Below, in pieces: positions 1-13,760 of a stretch of DNA of 64,000 nt. This DNA is from Struthidea cinerea (Eukaryota > Chordata > Aves > Passeriformes > Corcoracidae). The position numbers and the translations under genes are program-made. Each line of letters begins with the position of its first letter. The stretch's first letter is position 1. A model generated the notes under the pieces. That model was not told where the DNA came from. It did no database searches and saw only the letters and a program-made list of their open reading frames with translations. The DNA lies in NCBI GenBank assembly GCA_013397865.1, contig VZTI01003765.1:464398-528397 (forward strand), in the 5' to 3' direction.

Positions 1-3000
1 TTTCCAAAACTGTAATTTTTTCTGTGTGAGATGGAAAGTTGATGCTGGTTCACCATCTCCAAGGGTTTAGAAGACATCAGGATGTTTCAGTGATGTGATG
101 CCTGTGGATGCAGAGGCACTTTGTTATTCTCTGGCTGGCTTTGTCAGTTTCTGAGACTTTCTGCTTCACAGGAAGTGCTTGCTATAGCACCATCAGGTGC
201 TGTCAGCAGTTTACTTTCTGATGCCTCTTTATGTGAAACATCTCCAATAAAAAAAAGAACTTTTATTTCTGAGATCTCTTATGGCACAAGGGAGGAAGAT
301 GCCTGTTGTTCTGTCTGTTCAGCACGGCCTAATTTGGGGGCATATTGTCAGGTTCAGCACACTTAAGGCCTGTGCACAGCAGTTGGGCTGCTAAAATGTA
401 CTCTGAATTTAGAGGGAGAATATCTGCAAAAGCAGTCTGACATAAAAGAATTTTTGTAAGTAAATAAAGGAGTGATTTAGTTTTTACCATGCATAGGGAA
501 GAATAGTTTGCAACAGAACTTTTACTTGCTCTGTGCATTTTGAAATGCTCATGGCTGCTATATTTCTACTGCTCAACACCCAGGCTTCTTTGCTAGTAAG
601 CACAGGGGTTATTTTCTGGGTTTTCTTTTCAAACCATAGTGAAACTGAAAAAGCAGCAAGGGCTAGATATAAGTGCAAATTATGAAGGCCACAAAATACT
701 CCCAGCAGATAGAATTCTTTATGGCAGAACCGACAGTTCACATCACTTGGTAAATACTTAGTACTACTACTGCAAAACAAACACTGGGATTAGTCACAAG
801 AAAAGTCTGCAGGTTGAAAACCCTGAATGAGCAACTGTAGAAGGATTTTCAGAACTGCTTCAGTCTGTTGATGTATCTCACCATAAAATCTTTCCATATT
901 CATATTTGTTTTTTGGCTGAAGAAGTTAAACAGTGGTCTGGCTGCTAGTACAAAGTGTTCTGTCTCCCTTCCCCTCCTGCCTTCCTGTATTGCCATGACT
1001 CCAAAGTGAGGGGAGGAGTCCGGAGACTGAGCAGAATCAAATGCAGGTGGGGATTGAGTGCTAACCAGCCAAGACAAACAGCACTCCTGCTGTCTTCTAT
1101 CCTTTTTTTTCCTTTTCTTTTCTCCCTTCCCCTGAGCTGTCCTACATTTGAAGCTCTCAGCCTGTTTGTAGCTGCTGGTGTGTGCAGTAACACCGATTGC
1201 TTCGGTGCTGCATCTCCCTGTTGCAGGCAAACACACACTCTTGTCTCTTTTACATTCTCTCCTCCCCCTCCACAAACCTTTTTTCCCTAATGGTTCAGTT
1301 TTGAAAGAAAAAAAAATGATGCAGTGAATAATAGATCTGTGCAAAAAGCCCGGCAACAAAGCCAGGAGAAACTTGGCCAGCTGTCAGCTTTGTTACAGAC
1401 TCAAAGCTCAGTCCAGGTGTGTGGAAAATTTTGCGACTGTTCTCCAGGCTGCTCAGCAAAAGTGGGCCCTCTTGCACTCAGACTGGAGCTGATTTCTGGA
1501 TACACATGGCAACATGAGGAAAATCCAGCTCCCCCGTGGTTTGTGGGTCAGAATCTCAAACTGAAACAAGGGACACCCAGCCCTCAGCCCACAAGCTCAA
1601 CCAAAGCAGATTTACACAAAGGCTGTATCCCTCAGTGTTGAATTTGACAGATAACTAAATTTCCCTGTAGGCATCAATTTTTAATTACAACAATCTGATT
1701 ATTGATTTTTTTTTTGCCAGAAAATTATAATGAAATTTTGCACCTGAAATACAGTTGATCTCTTACATCACCCAAGGACATATGGTGAAAATGTTAAACT
1801 GTAGCAGAAGAAACAAAAACTAATCTCATCTTCTGTTGGCTGATTTGTTCCTTTAGGCAGCATTTTGCCACACAGTCTTTCTCTTGGGCCCAGCTCAGCT
1901 CCTGCAAGGTCTGTCTTTCTGGTTGTTGAGTTTAACCACACATTGCAGAAAGTAGTTTCCCTGGGTCCCAACAGCAGTGGACACAGAAGCACGGCTCCCA
2001 GAGTGGTATGTGTGTGCATGTATCAAATTCAACCCTGCAGTCACTTTTTATATGTTCTAATGTAAATGTCAGCCAGTCTGCCAGGTATTCTCTAAGCCAG
2101 CACAAGGTGACTGCTCTTGGAGAGACTTGCCATGCTTTATCACAAAGGAGGGTTCTCCTCTGTCTCTTTGTTGCCTCCCTAAATTATAAAGGCATGTCAT
2201 AAATTTTGAAAATATAAAATCCATACTGGCACTTCCCTTGTGTCAATGGCACAGGATGGAAGTAGAGTCATTCAGACACGGTCTGTGAGTGGTGCCTCCC
2301 ATCTGACATCCTGCCCACCCATGCCCTCCCTGCTCCCACTCAGAGGAGCTCTACAGAGCTCCCTGCCAGCTCACCATGGTATCTCGGCCACTCCCCAAAC
2401 AAGATTAAGTGAAGTTGAGGATCACCTTAGAGAAAGAGAAGGCATTATCAGGTTGTGTTTTTTTTAACTCTGATCCTCAAAAAGCCTCACAGGCTTCCTT
2501 GTCATCAGCTAGATAAAAAACGCCTTCTGCCATCATAATGTACTTGTTGAGAGGTGATAGAGGATTTAACTTCAGTGGGTGCAGGGGAAAGCTTTTGCCA
2601 GCGCTGAATCAACACCCAGCTTCCATGCCAGCAAGAAAATGCCCCCATAGCCAGCACCCACAATCTGCTCAACATTTCTTGCTAGAACTCAGATGCCAGC
2701 TGCCTTTTGGGCTGCAGCAGTTACGGAATATGGTCGTTCCTCCCCTTTTTCTCCTATCTGCATAGCAATTTATAGATTAAAATCTGTATCTTTAATGTTT
2801 TGCTCCGTGAAAAGCTGCTCCATGCACAACCAGTCATTTTCTGCATTACTAGAGGTACCCAGGTGCTCTAAAAGTACACCCAAGGTGGAGCACAGGGGAA
2901 TGCCCAGCCTGAAAGTGCAGCAGTTGCACTACGTGTGTGACAGTGTCCTCACATGAAGAGAAGGGTCTTGCTGCCTTCCAGCAAGTGCCAAGAACGGTCC

Positions 3001-4914
3001 TTTTTAAAAGAATTCAGGAATGTCTAGTGATAGCCTAATACGCTGCAAGGATTGCAACACTAACTGGCAAAACGTAGAAGAAATAAAATACTGTTAACTG
3101 AGAGCCAAAGGTCTTTTGTAAACTCTTGCTGTTGCTTTTGACACGCTGAGTGGAACGTTAGGGTGGGCAGTCCAATGTATAGTAGACACGGAGACATAAA
3201 CTTCCTAACAAGACATGCTACCAGAACCCATAACTGGGGGGTTTGTTCTTGTCATATCCTGGGTTAATACAGTTGGTTTAAATCTTGTTTAAGTTTTTTC
3301 TGCTTGCTGAGTTTAGGAGAATTTAACTTGTCAGACTTCATTATAGTGAAGTTCCTCTTTCCTGCTTCACAATTTACTGCAGTGGGATTGCAAAAGCGCT
3401 AGGGAGAAAGTCAATTAAGTGAGAGATGAAAACACTCCTAAGGATATTAAGAATTTGGATTTTGTTTGCTTTTTGCTGTTAGCAAAAGCCTACTGTCAAT
3501 TTGAGTGCTAAATTACTTGGTATTGTTTGGTTTTTGAAAACTAATGGTTCTAGTGCAGTGTAGGTCTCGCTGGTTGCCTTGGTGCTTTAGCTGAGAGCAG
3601 GAATGCACTTCTGAAACAATCATCTGATGATGCCCATTTATTGCGGTTGTGTTTTTGTTGAGAGTGGTCTTGGAACATGGGGGAGTCATGAATGAAATCA
3701 AACTGTGCATATATGCTCCAGTACACTTAGCACACTCCTGCCCCCCCTAAGGAGTGGCATTCCCTCCTTGGGTCCAGAGCAGAGCTGGTCTGGAGCAAAC
3801 CCAGCTCCAGAGGAATGTGGTGATGATGGTGGCTCTGCCTCACCAGCAGCTCTGCTGCAGAGGTCTTCCTCACCTGCACTGGCTCATTTGCAGATGAAGA
3901 GACAACGCCTGATTCCCAGATTCAGGAAGCTCACTCTGCAGAGTAAGAGAGAGAGAGAGAGGGTGAGCATATCTGTGTCTTGTTTTGCCAGGTGGTTGAC
4001 CACAATGGGCATCTAAACCAATTCCACTTCTGCATAGGATGAGTCCAGGCCTTGGTGCCACCATTCCTCAGGTCCCTTTTCATCCTGAGACATGAGAGAG
4101 GATGGATTGATCAGAAAGGAAATCCATCCAGACTGCCCTGTCTGCAGCATTGAGCAGCATGGAACAGAGCAAGCCTACAGTGAAGCACTTGAACTACACT
4201 TGAATTCATTAGAATATATGTAATTTTTCATTAGGTTCTGGAAAAGCAGCTGTTAAATGACCTCCACTAAAATTCTGATGTAAAATAATAATTTTTGTCA
4301 GCCTGAGTGGAACACATGTATCCTGGAATACAATGGACGTCCTCGCAGTTTGGAATTTGTGGCTTCACATCAGATTACAGATCAGTTATTCCACGGGAAA
4401 AATAATGCCTTAATTGTAAAGCAGTTCTTTTAATCTTTAAAAGATGAAAGCTTTGTGCACACACTCCTGCATCTGCCGAGTATTTTTATGAATGCATGAT
4501 AAAGAAAGGGTTAAAGTGCGTTTGATCTCTCCAGTGAATCTGGTATAAGAGCAAAACACAAGGCAAATGGTGCCTCAGCCTTTGGCCAGATGAGTTTATA
4601 CAGTATTTGGGGTCTGCTGGAAGCAGGCATTTTCTCTAGTCCTCGGTGTCAGGGTATTTTAATGTAGTTTTCTATCCAAAGCTGTTCTGATGTGAAAAAA
4701 AAAACCCTTTGCACAGCATTTTTCTGCTTCCCTGGGATTGATTATGTCCTCGGTGAAGACAGCAGCAATGACACCCATCCATGCCGTGCTGGTGAACTCC
4801 TCCTGGTGTCTTTGCAGGAAAACATGCACGGAGTAGTCACGAAGAAGTGAGTTGCACTGAAGTTGTTGGAGGCTCAGCAAGTGATTTAATGGTCACAGCT
4901 GTTTGTTGGCAGGC
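1..4914. other. Intronic sequence without recognised gene
   Basis: Mixed-composition intron. A C/T-rich stretch lies around 1095-1140, T-runs near 1312 and 1708, and a short (GA)n at 3946-3961. Several frames of 60-189 codons are open by chance on both strands, and none shows a domain, conserved motif or splice-consistent boundary that I recognise. Confidence 0.7.
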
Positions 4915-5175
4915 AGGATTTGGACGAGTGGAAATGTACTGACCTGTGATCTGAGACCTACTCTGAGCTCTGCAAGTTCTTCCTATGTGACCTTGGGCAC
5001 ATCACTTCTCTGCTTTTTCTCTCCCCTTTATCTGTCTTGTCTATTTAGTCTCCCAGGAAGCTCCTAAGAGCAGAGACTGTGTCCTACTCTCTGTTTGTAC
5101 AGTGCCGAACATAACAGGGCCCCAGGCTTCCTGAGGTCCCAAAGATGCTGTTGCAATGCAAGTTGTAAATGTTAA
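4915..5175 (+). repeat. MIR-like composite SINE relic
   Basis: The left part carries the MIR core landmark TGTGACCTTGGGCACATCAC (4986-5005). The right part follows the conserved tail of an old amniote SINE: a GCAGAGACTGTGTCCTACTC block at 5070-5089, then GTTTGTACAGTGCC and GGGCCCC. The same two-part layout recurs at 22240 and 43695. Family naming is from memory of MIR/CORE-SINE consensus sequences; the boundaries are approximate. Confidence 0.65.
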
Positions 5176-7226
5176 AGAGGTGTAAGAATCTGGCCCCGTG
5201 CACCATCATCACCATCTGTTTTCCTATGACAAATTAGTAGTAGGAAAGCACACAGCTGAATGATTAGAGCTGTGACCATTCACGAGCCTCCCCAAGTCCT
5301 GCTCCTGGCTTTGGCACTGCCGTGCTTTGTAACAAGAGTCATTTAAAAATTTTCCAGCAACATGTTGTTGATTTTTCTTCCTTAGAGAGTGTCAAATTAG
5401 TAAAAACTGAAAATAAGGAGGAAAAAAAAATCAAGAGCTTGCCAGTTTTGACAAAGCTTTACTGGGAAGATGATTCAGGGGCCCAGATTGGAATTCCTGG
5501 AAAAACAGAAAGCAAGTGACCTCCTCATCTCACCTCTTCTTAGAGGAGCCAGTACTGTTCTCATGCACTGGAGGAGGCTGTGGTTGAAATCCCTGCTCCA
5601 GCAAAAGTTTTGCATAAAGACAAGCTTGTGCTACTAGGTAATGTCACGATAACTGGGGCCATCACCTGGGGTTAAAAAAGGTTGGTTTTTTGTTGGTACT
5701 GCACAGAGCACAGATGGGGGCCTGGCTTCCCCACTACTTGATAATTTCCTCACCAGTAGACTCTGCTGTCCCAGGGAGAAAGGGATTGAGATTCTCTCTC
5801 TGGCTTTACGTTCACAAATTTGAAAGGTTTTGAGGTTGTTCTCAGCAGAAAGGAAAATAGAAAAAATATTTTATGTCCTAAACAGATAGGAAATCCATTT
5901 GCTGCCCAGCTCCTTCTGAAAGCAGCGCAATTTCTTACTGTCTGTGTCCTCTGATAAGTGGGTACTCTTGCTTTTAAATAACTCCTGTAACATCTTTTGT
6001 GATGTTTAACGAGTTAGCACTTCTCCTTTGGGGCTGGTACTTCCTCTGATCTGGCTGGAAGTGTGGAAAGGCAGCTGTATGAAGGTTCTTTGTGCCCTGG
6101 AGCTTGGGGTATCACAAGGAGCAGCCATTAGGCAGCTTCCTCCAACCTCAGCTGCAGCAGCAGCTATGGAGCTGTTTGCTCCACAGATAATAATTAGATT
6201 TTGGTTGTGCTTCCTCTACACAGCACTTCCCTATAGTGATATAATCAGCTCTGCCAACTTTCTACGCCTCCCAGGACTCTCCTGGAGAAAGGGAATCCTC
6301 CAGCTGGACAGGGAATGCAAGCAGCAAGCAAGTATACACCACTGCACCAGGATTTAATTCTGTCAGGATGAAATATTCAGAAATATTATGAATTTGATTA
6401 TTTCTTTGCACTGGAAATTTTAAAATATACCCCACTATAAGTCAAATTGCTCTTGGCTTCTCTTTAGTAATTCCCCATTATTTGTTGGAAATTATGTCGT
6501 ATCCAAAGGACTGAAACAAATTGATCCTGGGAATTCTGCATTTAGTCATGAAACTACTGTGTTTGAGCTTTCGTCTGACATACCAGGTGGGGCAATGACT
6601 GGTGACGGTGATTGTTGTGTTAATCAAACCACTGAATTGCTAAATTATTTCTAATCTTTTATTCCACTTTTCTTGGAAGAGGTTTCTTTGACAAGCAGGT
6701 GTTTCTTTCCAAGATCATAATCAGTGCGGAAACATAGGGTGGCTTGGAGCTGTCACATTTCCACCAAAAGTATTTCATTACTACTCTGTTAGTCTGTGTC
6801 CACTTAATGAGATTTCTATAGATCATGAGACCCACTTAGTATGTCCTTAACCCCATAATGATAGGAAATGGTGCTCTCGACTGCCAGACTGATTTCCCTC
6901 ATGAGGGTCATAATGTTAAAATTTCCTTTCCAAAACCAAGAGCCATATGTTGCCACAAGGAACTGCCATCGGTTGCTTGAATGAGTCAGTGCCCTGAATT
7001 TTATGACAACTGGAATGGCTACTATGGTTGAAATGAAACTTTTCAACTTCAGGGGTTGCAGTCACAAAGGAGGTTAGTGTCTGGACTTACGTGGAGCGTG
7101 CCAGTGCAGAACTGAGCTCATTTCCTACCTCAGATCTGGCATTTCTTCAGGAGCAGAAGGAAGAGGATTTCGCATCTGTTCCTTCTTGCATAGAGGAAAG
7201 CATGCTTATTAACTGTATTTCTTCAC
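5176..7226. other. Intronic sequence without recognised gene
   Basis: Unremarkable intron with short A- and T-runs. A CAG/GCA-rich patch near 6150-6170 gives a poly-alanine stretch inside a chance 109-codon frame (6028-6357). No other repeat family or gene was recognised. Confidence 0.6.
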
Positions 7227-7442
7227 TGAAAGGGTTGTCAGGGGTTGGAACAGGCTGCCAAGGAAAGTGGTGGAGTCACCATCCCTGGAAATGTTCGAGA
7301 AAGGACTGGATGTTAGTGCCATAGTATAGTTGATATGATGGTGTTCGGTCAAAACTTAGATTCAATGATCTTGAGGGCCTCGGTCAAAATTTAGGTTCAG
7401 TAATCTTGAGGGCCTTTTCCAATCTTTATGATTCTATGAAAA
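7227..7442 (+). mobile_element. CR1 LINE 3' fragment with internal duplication
   Basis: Sense-oriented 3' end of a CR1 retrotransposon: GGAACAGGCTGCC and GGTGGAGTCACCATCCCTGG blocks are followed by the terminal ATGATTCTATGA at 7428-7439. The element is 5'-truncated, as is usual for CR1. A 35-bp segment near the 3' end is present twice in tandem (7345-7379 and 7380-7414, four mismatches). Confidence 0.9.
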
Positions 7443-8671
7443 GACTCAAAACCTTCAGCTGCAATGATGCCCAAGTCACTTTGTTCACTGAATTTTGTAA
7501 AACACAGTTTAATAAAATCTGTCACTACTGCCAATATTTGCACAGAGAGAAAAGAAAAAAATTATTAATGGGAGCCATTTATCTCCCTTTATTTGCATTA
7601 TTATCAAACAGCTATTTCAGGATGAGGCAAAGATGGGGGAGTTGTTTGTTTTGGGTTTTGATTTTTTGATTTTTATCTTTCCAGGCTCAGGCAATTTTGT
7701 GAGCCTGCAGCTGTAACTCCAGGAAGAAACAGGTGAAATGAAAACTAAATTGTCAAGTAATGTAAAGATAACAGAGCACTGTTTTCCAGCCCCCAAAGCA
7801 GGAGTCTTGAGAGACAGATAAACAGGAATGAAATCCTGCAAAATAAGTTATAGTGCCTGTCTGTGGTGGTGCAATTGACTGTTGTTATATATTCATATGA
7901 GGTGTAGGAAAGCATTTAGTCTGTTCTTGCCATTAAGAGAATTAATGATGCAGATCCCCATTTCCCAGTAATTAATTGCAACTCTTTCTGCTCTGGTATG
8001 TTTATAAGGCTTTACTGACATTCCGAGAAAGAAGGAGAAGCTTAGCACAAAGCACGACTGAAGAAAAGTCACTTTTACCCCAGGGTTTGCTTTGGCTTTT
8101 GGTTTGTGACATGTAATGGGACAGATTTGGTAATGGTTTGGTGCAGTACGGACACAGCCTATTTGACTTCAGAAACTCAATTCACTTGTATTGGCTGACT
8201 GATTGTCAAATCCAGCTTTTCACAGATTCCAAAAAAAAACCCCAAAGCTTCAAAAGAGAACCATTTTTTTTAATCCCTGTAAATACATAACCTTTAGACT
8301 TTTCCACAATGACTAGACCCTAACTTTCAGAGCCTACTCTTAATATTGTATTTCTTCATGTATTTCAGGCCATTGGAGGTTTTTTTCTCTTTCCCTCTCC
8401 CACTCCCAGTCTCTCTCACAGTCTAACATTCAAAGTGTCTACAATACCAAAAGTAAATATACTGTTGTTTTGTGCATGTCATAGCTCTTAATCTGAGGGC
8501 CATGAACTCAGAAATGTGTTTCTCTTCTAACATAAAAGGATGGAAAAGGTAAGAACTTGTGTCATCTCTGAGGTGAACTTTGTGGAGCCATGCCAGTGCT
8601 CTGCTAAACAGAGGCCTGTAATGCAAAAATGTATTCCTGCAGGTAATTTTGTGATTAGGGGGAAGACCAGA

Positions 8672-8740
8672 GATTGATGGATTATAGGTCTGACTCAAAA
8701 TTCATTGAAGTCAGAGGAGAGATCTTCAATGATTTTAGTA
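8672..8740. repeat. Possible ancient amniote repeat relic
   Basis: TTCATTGAAGTCAGAGG at 8701-8717 followed by TCTTCAATGATTT resembles the CATTGAAGTCAATGG-type core of an old interspersed repeat common in reptiles and birds. Strongly decayed; the class is not certain. Confidence 0.35.
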
Positions 8741-11700
8741 AATGCTCTTTTTTAAAGTATGAATTGGTGACAAGCCAAACTTGGGCTTGAACTCTCTCAG
8801 AATTTGGGAATCAGTTGAGATATGATGTAGTTGAGAACTGTGAGTAACATTTGACTCTAGAGCCCTAAATTCAAGAAATGTCTGTGTTGCTCCAAAGCTC
8901 CAAAGTTTGCTTTAGTCTCTGGTGTAAAGATCTATGATACTTTACTGTGCTAAGTTTTACAGCAGGAATTTGCAGGATGCACCACAATCAATTTCTTTCA
9001 GGCGATAAAGGGATAGAAACTCAAACTGTCAGTAGGTTGGGTTTCTTGGGTAACAGGGTAGATAATTATGTGAATTGTCCGTATGAATGGCCAAGTATTG
9101 TTACATAGGGCACAGAAAACAGCCTGTTCAAACTATGGTGTGTTACCCTGCAAGTAGTCACACAGATTTTCAAAGCGTCGATTACTGTTCCAGTGCTGGT
9201 TTTCCATGGGAGCTATAGTAGCCAGTGCAGCTGGAAACACGATCTTGTAAAAGGAACAGAGGTTACTTCAAGGTAATCTCCATTTAAAAACAAGTTCCAC
9301 CACGCAAGAAGTTGCATGGCTTGTGTTGTAAGTCATAATATCAACCTTTTTTTAGTTAAATTTGGGGTTACTGAGGGCACAGCTTTACACTCTCAAATGC
9401 TGGGTCGTTCAGAAGTAGGTTATTCTCCAATTTGGTCTTGGCAAATCATTCACTCTTGTTTATACAACTTTGCCAGTAATCTAGACAGCTCATATAGCAC
9501 TGCCCCAGAGGTGCTGAATTGTGTCAGATTCAGAACACACTGATGACGTGCCGAGTAGAATCCACCACATTTTCATCTGATGCGTGAATCTTTCAGTGTC
9601 CTCAAAAGTGTGCAAACGAAATAATTTTCTAAAGGCACGCACTGCAACATTACTGTGGAACTGTAGATTTGTTAATCTATGTTTAACATATGTAATACTT
9701 TTTAATATATATAAAATAAGGACATGCAACACCTCTGGGTGCTTTTGTTAAGAATTTCAGTATATGGGACAAGAAGTGTTTCTTAGAATTGAAAAGTAAG
9801 GCTTTATGGGATGTGTGAGTCTCCATAACTTATTTGCTAGTTTGTAAAGTTTGGATGGATGAAATTTGTTCTACATTTCCAAAACATTGTGCTTGGGGTA
9901 TTTTTGATAGCTGTTTCCTCTGTGGAGCTTTCTCAGTTAATTTGGTTTGACTATTGGCGTTTTCTAAGTATAAAAAAGGATACATCTTGTAATTTTTTTA
10001 AGGTAAAATAAATATTTCTTAAAACATTAAATACTTACATGTGGATACAAATATTTGTTAAAACGTGCCTTTAAAGGCCAATACTAATTCCCTGTCATGT
10101 ATTAAATCCATTCTTCCTTACGGAATATGCTGTCCTGAAACACAAGTATAGATGATTTTAAAGACTGTGCTTAACCCGTCACAAAGCACAAGCCATGAAG
10201 AAGATGGTGAAATCTTCTTCAGAGCTTCAAATCTTTTACAACTGAGCTTTCAGGTTACTAGAGAGTACCTGTGCCATTTCCTGTTAAAATCCAATTCATT
10301 GTGAAGAATCCATGGGTGATTCTTTCATGCTTTCATCTCCCTTACTAACAGCCATCACAAACTGGATAAACTGAAGATGATGAAAATTTTATTTTTCTTT
10401 CTACGTCTTATTGTCAGTGCTAAATAAATAAATCAGTTTCACTGTCAGGGGGGAAAAAAAAGAGGAAAAGTAAATACAGCTGTAATTGTAAACATTTGTG
10501 ACATGAGTTATAGACATGGGATGCCAGAATTTGTAATCTTGAAAGAGTATGTTTTTATAGTACAGAACTTAATACTGCAAAACTGAGTAATAGCATAGAA
10601 ACTCATATGACTTCTCTTCCATGATGCTAAAAGCATACTCAGCCTATCCACTTCCAAGCAAGACAGAGTAACTTCTTCAAAAGCATGATACCTTTTCTGA
10701 AATGTTCTTATTTTGTTGAATTGTGAGGACACAAGTTTCTGCTGTTACACCAATTACTCAGTGGATATAGTGTTTTGGAAATAGCATTTTGTTTTCACTT
10801 GGGTAAAACCATATTAATTATTGTTCTTAATTAATATTAAGATTTGTTTAGGCTGTTGCCATCAAAATTTCCATTATTGCAACATTATTTTATCTGATGA
10901 TAAATGCAATAATTTCACCCTACCTTAATTCACTGAAGTATCTGTTGCTGTTTCCAAGTTTCCAAGCCCTCAGCTTTGAGGTTTTACCATTCTCTTTGCA
11001 TCCTTCCGCCATCTTACTTGAGGGTATGGCACTTAGATTAATGTTAAAGATCTTTCATGATCTATCTCCTTCATCTGTCACCTTGCCTTTGGTTCATCGC
11101 TCACACCATCTTGCATCGCCTGCTTGCTAGAGAAGCCCGCTTGTACTTCATCCCACACACTATAATACATACACATACACATATATGCGTGTGTACCTGC
11201 TCAGACTGGGTCTCCATAAATACCTTAAAGGTTTTCTGCTTTTCCAGATCCTTCTGTAAAACTCATGCCAGGATAAAGTACCCATCATGCTGCCTATTGT
11301 GTCCTTCTTGTCCCCCATTTGTTGTCACTCTATAAAACTTGGAGCAGAAGACATCTGAAGCAGGGTCTCTCTTTTCCCTTGTTCTCTTTCCCTATGGAGT
11401 CTAGCACACCTTAAGTCCTGATCAGGTTGGTCTTTCCTGAAACTGTGATAATGAATATGTAATCCAAGTGGTTATAATGGTTGTTGTTGCTCATGCATGT
11501 GGTGTAAGTGTGTAAAGGACTCCTCCAGTGTACATTCACACTGTGTTTCCATACAGCACATTTTCTGTGGGTTCTTCAGCTTCTCCAGGTTTACTGCTGT
11601 TGGGAGCAGGCCTGCCAAAATAAGAGGTCATTGCAGTCATAAGAAACTAAGTTCAAAAGAGAGCTAGGTTAGACATTGACACATAGTCATACTTGTGAAA

Positions 11701-12017
11701 TTAACTTTTAAGAAAGTATTTGAAATCTAAAATATTTGTTACCGACAGCATCTTGTAATTATTCACTTATGATTAAGAAGGGGTTTTCCTCTGTGTCTTT
11801 TAACTAAGATGAAAGTAAATGTACCTTTAGTTTGAGCTATCATGTGGAACCAGAACAATTTCTGAACTTGTCTCTCTGTCCTTTAGAAATTATATACCCT
11901 TTTGTACGTGCCTGTTACGTTGCTTACCGTATGTACTCACTGTGAAGTTTTCTGCCTACATGGGCGTTTCAATTATTAATTTTAATTTCTTTCTCTAAGT
12001 GTTGTGGGGCTACAATT

Positions 12018-12060
12018 CAATTTCCATTTACTTCACTGGAAGCTGGATTAGACCCTATGA
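12018..12060. repeat. Possible ancient amniote repeat relic
   Basis: CATTTACTTCACTGGAAGCT followed by GGATTAGACCCT resembles the opposite arm of the CATTGAAGTCAATGG repeat seen at 8672 and 23619. Short and decayed. Confidence 0.3.
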
Positions 12061-13094
12061 AATGGTCAGTCAGGGGTTCTTTGATTAAAGAAAAAATAAA
12101 TTTACTGTCAGGCAAGTTGAAGATGTAAGTGGAAGGGACAGCATGCTCGGGCTTGTACGAGGTTATTGCCTTCTGTATGGTTTCAGGAAAAGATTAGCTG
12201 GAGGCTATTACTTATCTGAATAACTCCCTCTATAATGTCTAGCCATTAGCTACGTGAGCAGGGAACTTACAGTGTTATTTCCCACTCTTGTATTTAGTTA
12301 ATGCAAAAATTTGCAAACTGGCTTGTTCATGACATGTAAGTTACGTCGAAGGCAGTATTTGGTGTGAAATACATGAGAATTGTTTGGAGTGGTATACAGT
12401 CTATAAGCCTCAGGACTCAGCCCCTGTATCAGTGACTTCTCTGCTCCTGGAGTCACAGTATTTTCTGACTCCATTGTCCTGTGCTATGATTAAACAGGAA
12501 TCTGTTTGCTGAAGGATTTCTACAGCTGTAAAACTAAGCAGGACTCATGTACAGAGAAGTGAGCAGCACATCATAAATAAAGAACAGTTTATTCACAATC
12601 TCTCCAGTAGCTGATAAACCTATCAGGCACAGGAGGGCTTTCAGAACAGGAAACTTCTGTGAAGGACAGAAGCTAGTTTGGGATCAATGATTTATCATTG
12701 CATGTTGTGTAAAAACAGCAGCATGCTGACACATCTGCAGAGCCTGATATACAAAGCTGTTGAAGAGTTTTTCCCAGAAAACTTAAGAATAAGAAAATAT
12801 TGATCTCTAGTTGACTTCTGCTTGCCTCTTACTCATATCTAGGTAAGCAAGGAGTTTGCTGGCCCAAGAGATGTCACAGGAGGGAGGTCTGGTCAGAAGC
12901 CAGGACCCTGTGGAAACGTGTGGAAACAAAAGCAATCTTCCCCGCCCTCGAGAAATGTTTGTCAGCTGCATACTGTCTGACCTGCTCATTGGATCAGCAT
13001 AAAGGGATAGGGACATTAGTGCTCTCCCATATTCTTTACGGAAGTTGTGAACAGGGAGCTGCTATCAGCAGCAGTACAAACTGATGCATTCCTT

Positions 13095-13760
13095 TGGCTC
13101 CAGCTGAACATGAGCCAGCAACGTGCACTCACAGCCCAGAAAGCCAGTTGTATCCTGGGCTGCATCCCAAGCAGTGTGGGCAGCAGGGTGAGGGAGGGGA
13201 CTCTGCCCCTCTACTCCTCTGCCCCTCTACTCTCTTCTGCTGAGACCCCTCTGGAGCACTGCATCCAGCTCTGGGGTCCCCAGCACAGAAAGGACATCAA
13301 CCTCCTGGAGCAAGTGCAGAGGAGGTCACCAAGATGATTACAGGAATGGAGCGCCTCTCCTATGAGGAAAGGCTGAGAGAGTTGGGATTTCTCAGCCTGG
13401 AAAAAAGAAGGCTCCAGGGAGACCTGATTGTGGCCTTCCAGAACCTGAAAGGAGCCTACGAGAAAGATGTAGAGGGACTATTTAACAAGAGCATGTAGTG
13501 ACAGGACAAGGAGGAATGGCTTCAAACTGGCAGAGAGTAGGTTTAGATTAGATATTAGGGAGAAATTGTTTACTGTGAGACACTGGAACAGGTTGTCCAG
13601 AGAAACTGGGGATGCCCCATCCCTGGCACTGTTCAAGGCCAGGCTGGATGGGGCCCTGGAGCAACCTGGTCTAGTGGAAGGTGTCCCTGCCCATGGCAGG
13701 GGTTGGAACTGGAAGATCTTTAATGTCCCTTCCAACCCAAACCAATCTATGATTCTGTGA
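13095..13760 (+). mobile_element. CR1 LINE fragment, longest in the window (about 665 bp)
   Basis: Sense-oriented 3' portion of a CR1 element. It runs from the region encoding the end of the reverse transcriptase ORF (GCACTGCATCCAGCTCTGGG at 13257-13276) through the non-coding 3' region (GGCTTCAAACTGGCAGAGAG, GGCAGGGGTTGGAACTGGA) to the terminal CTATGATTCTGTGA at 13747-13760. Open frames here (96 codons at 13047, 64 at 13566, and 147 on the minus strand) are decayed or antisense CR1 sequence, not host genes. A perfect 16-bp tandem duplication sits at 13201-13232. Confidence 0.95.

Larger units (their letters stand above)
7443..13094. other. Intronic sequence without recognised gene
   Basis: AT-rich intron. 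It contains A/T homopolymer runs, an alternating CA/TA patch at 11158-11195, and two short relics of an ancient amniote repeat (8672-8740 and 12018-12060). Frames up to 96 codons are scattered over both strands without recognisable domains. Confidence 0.6.
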
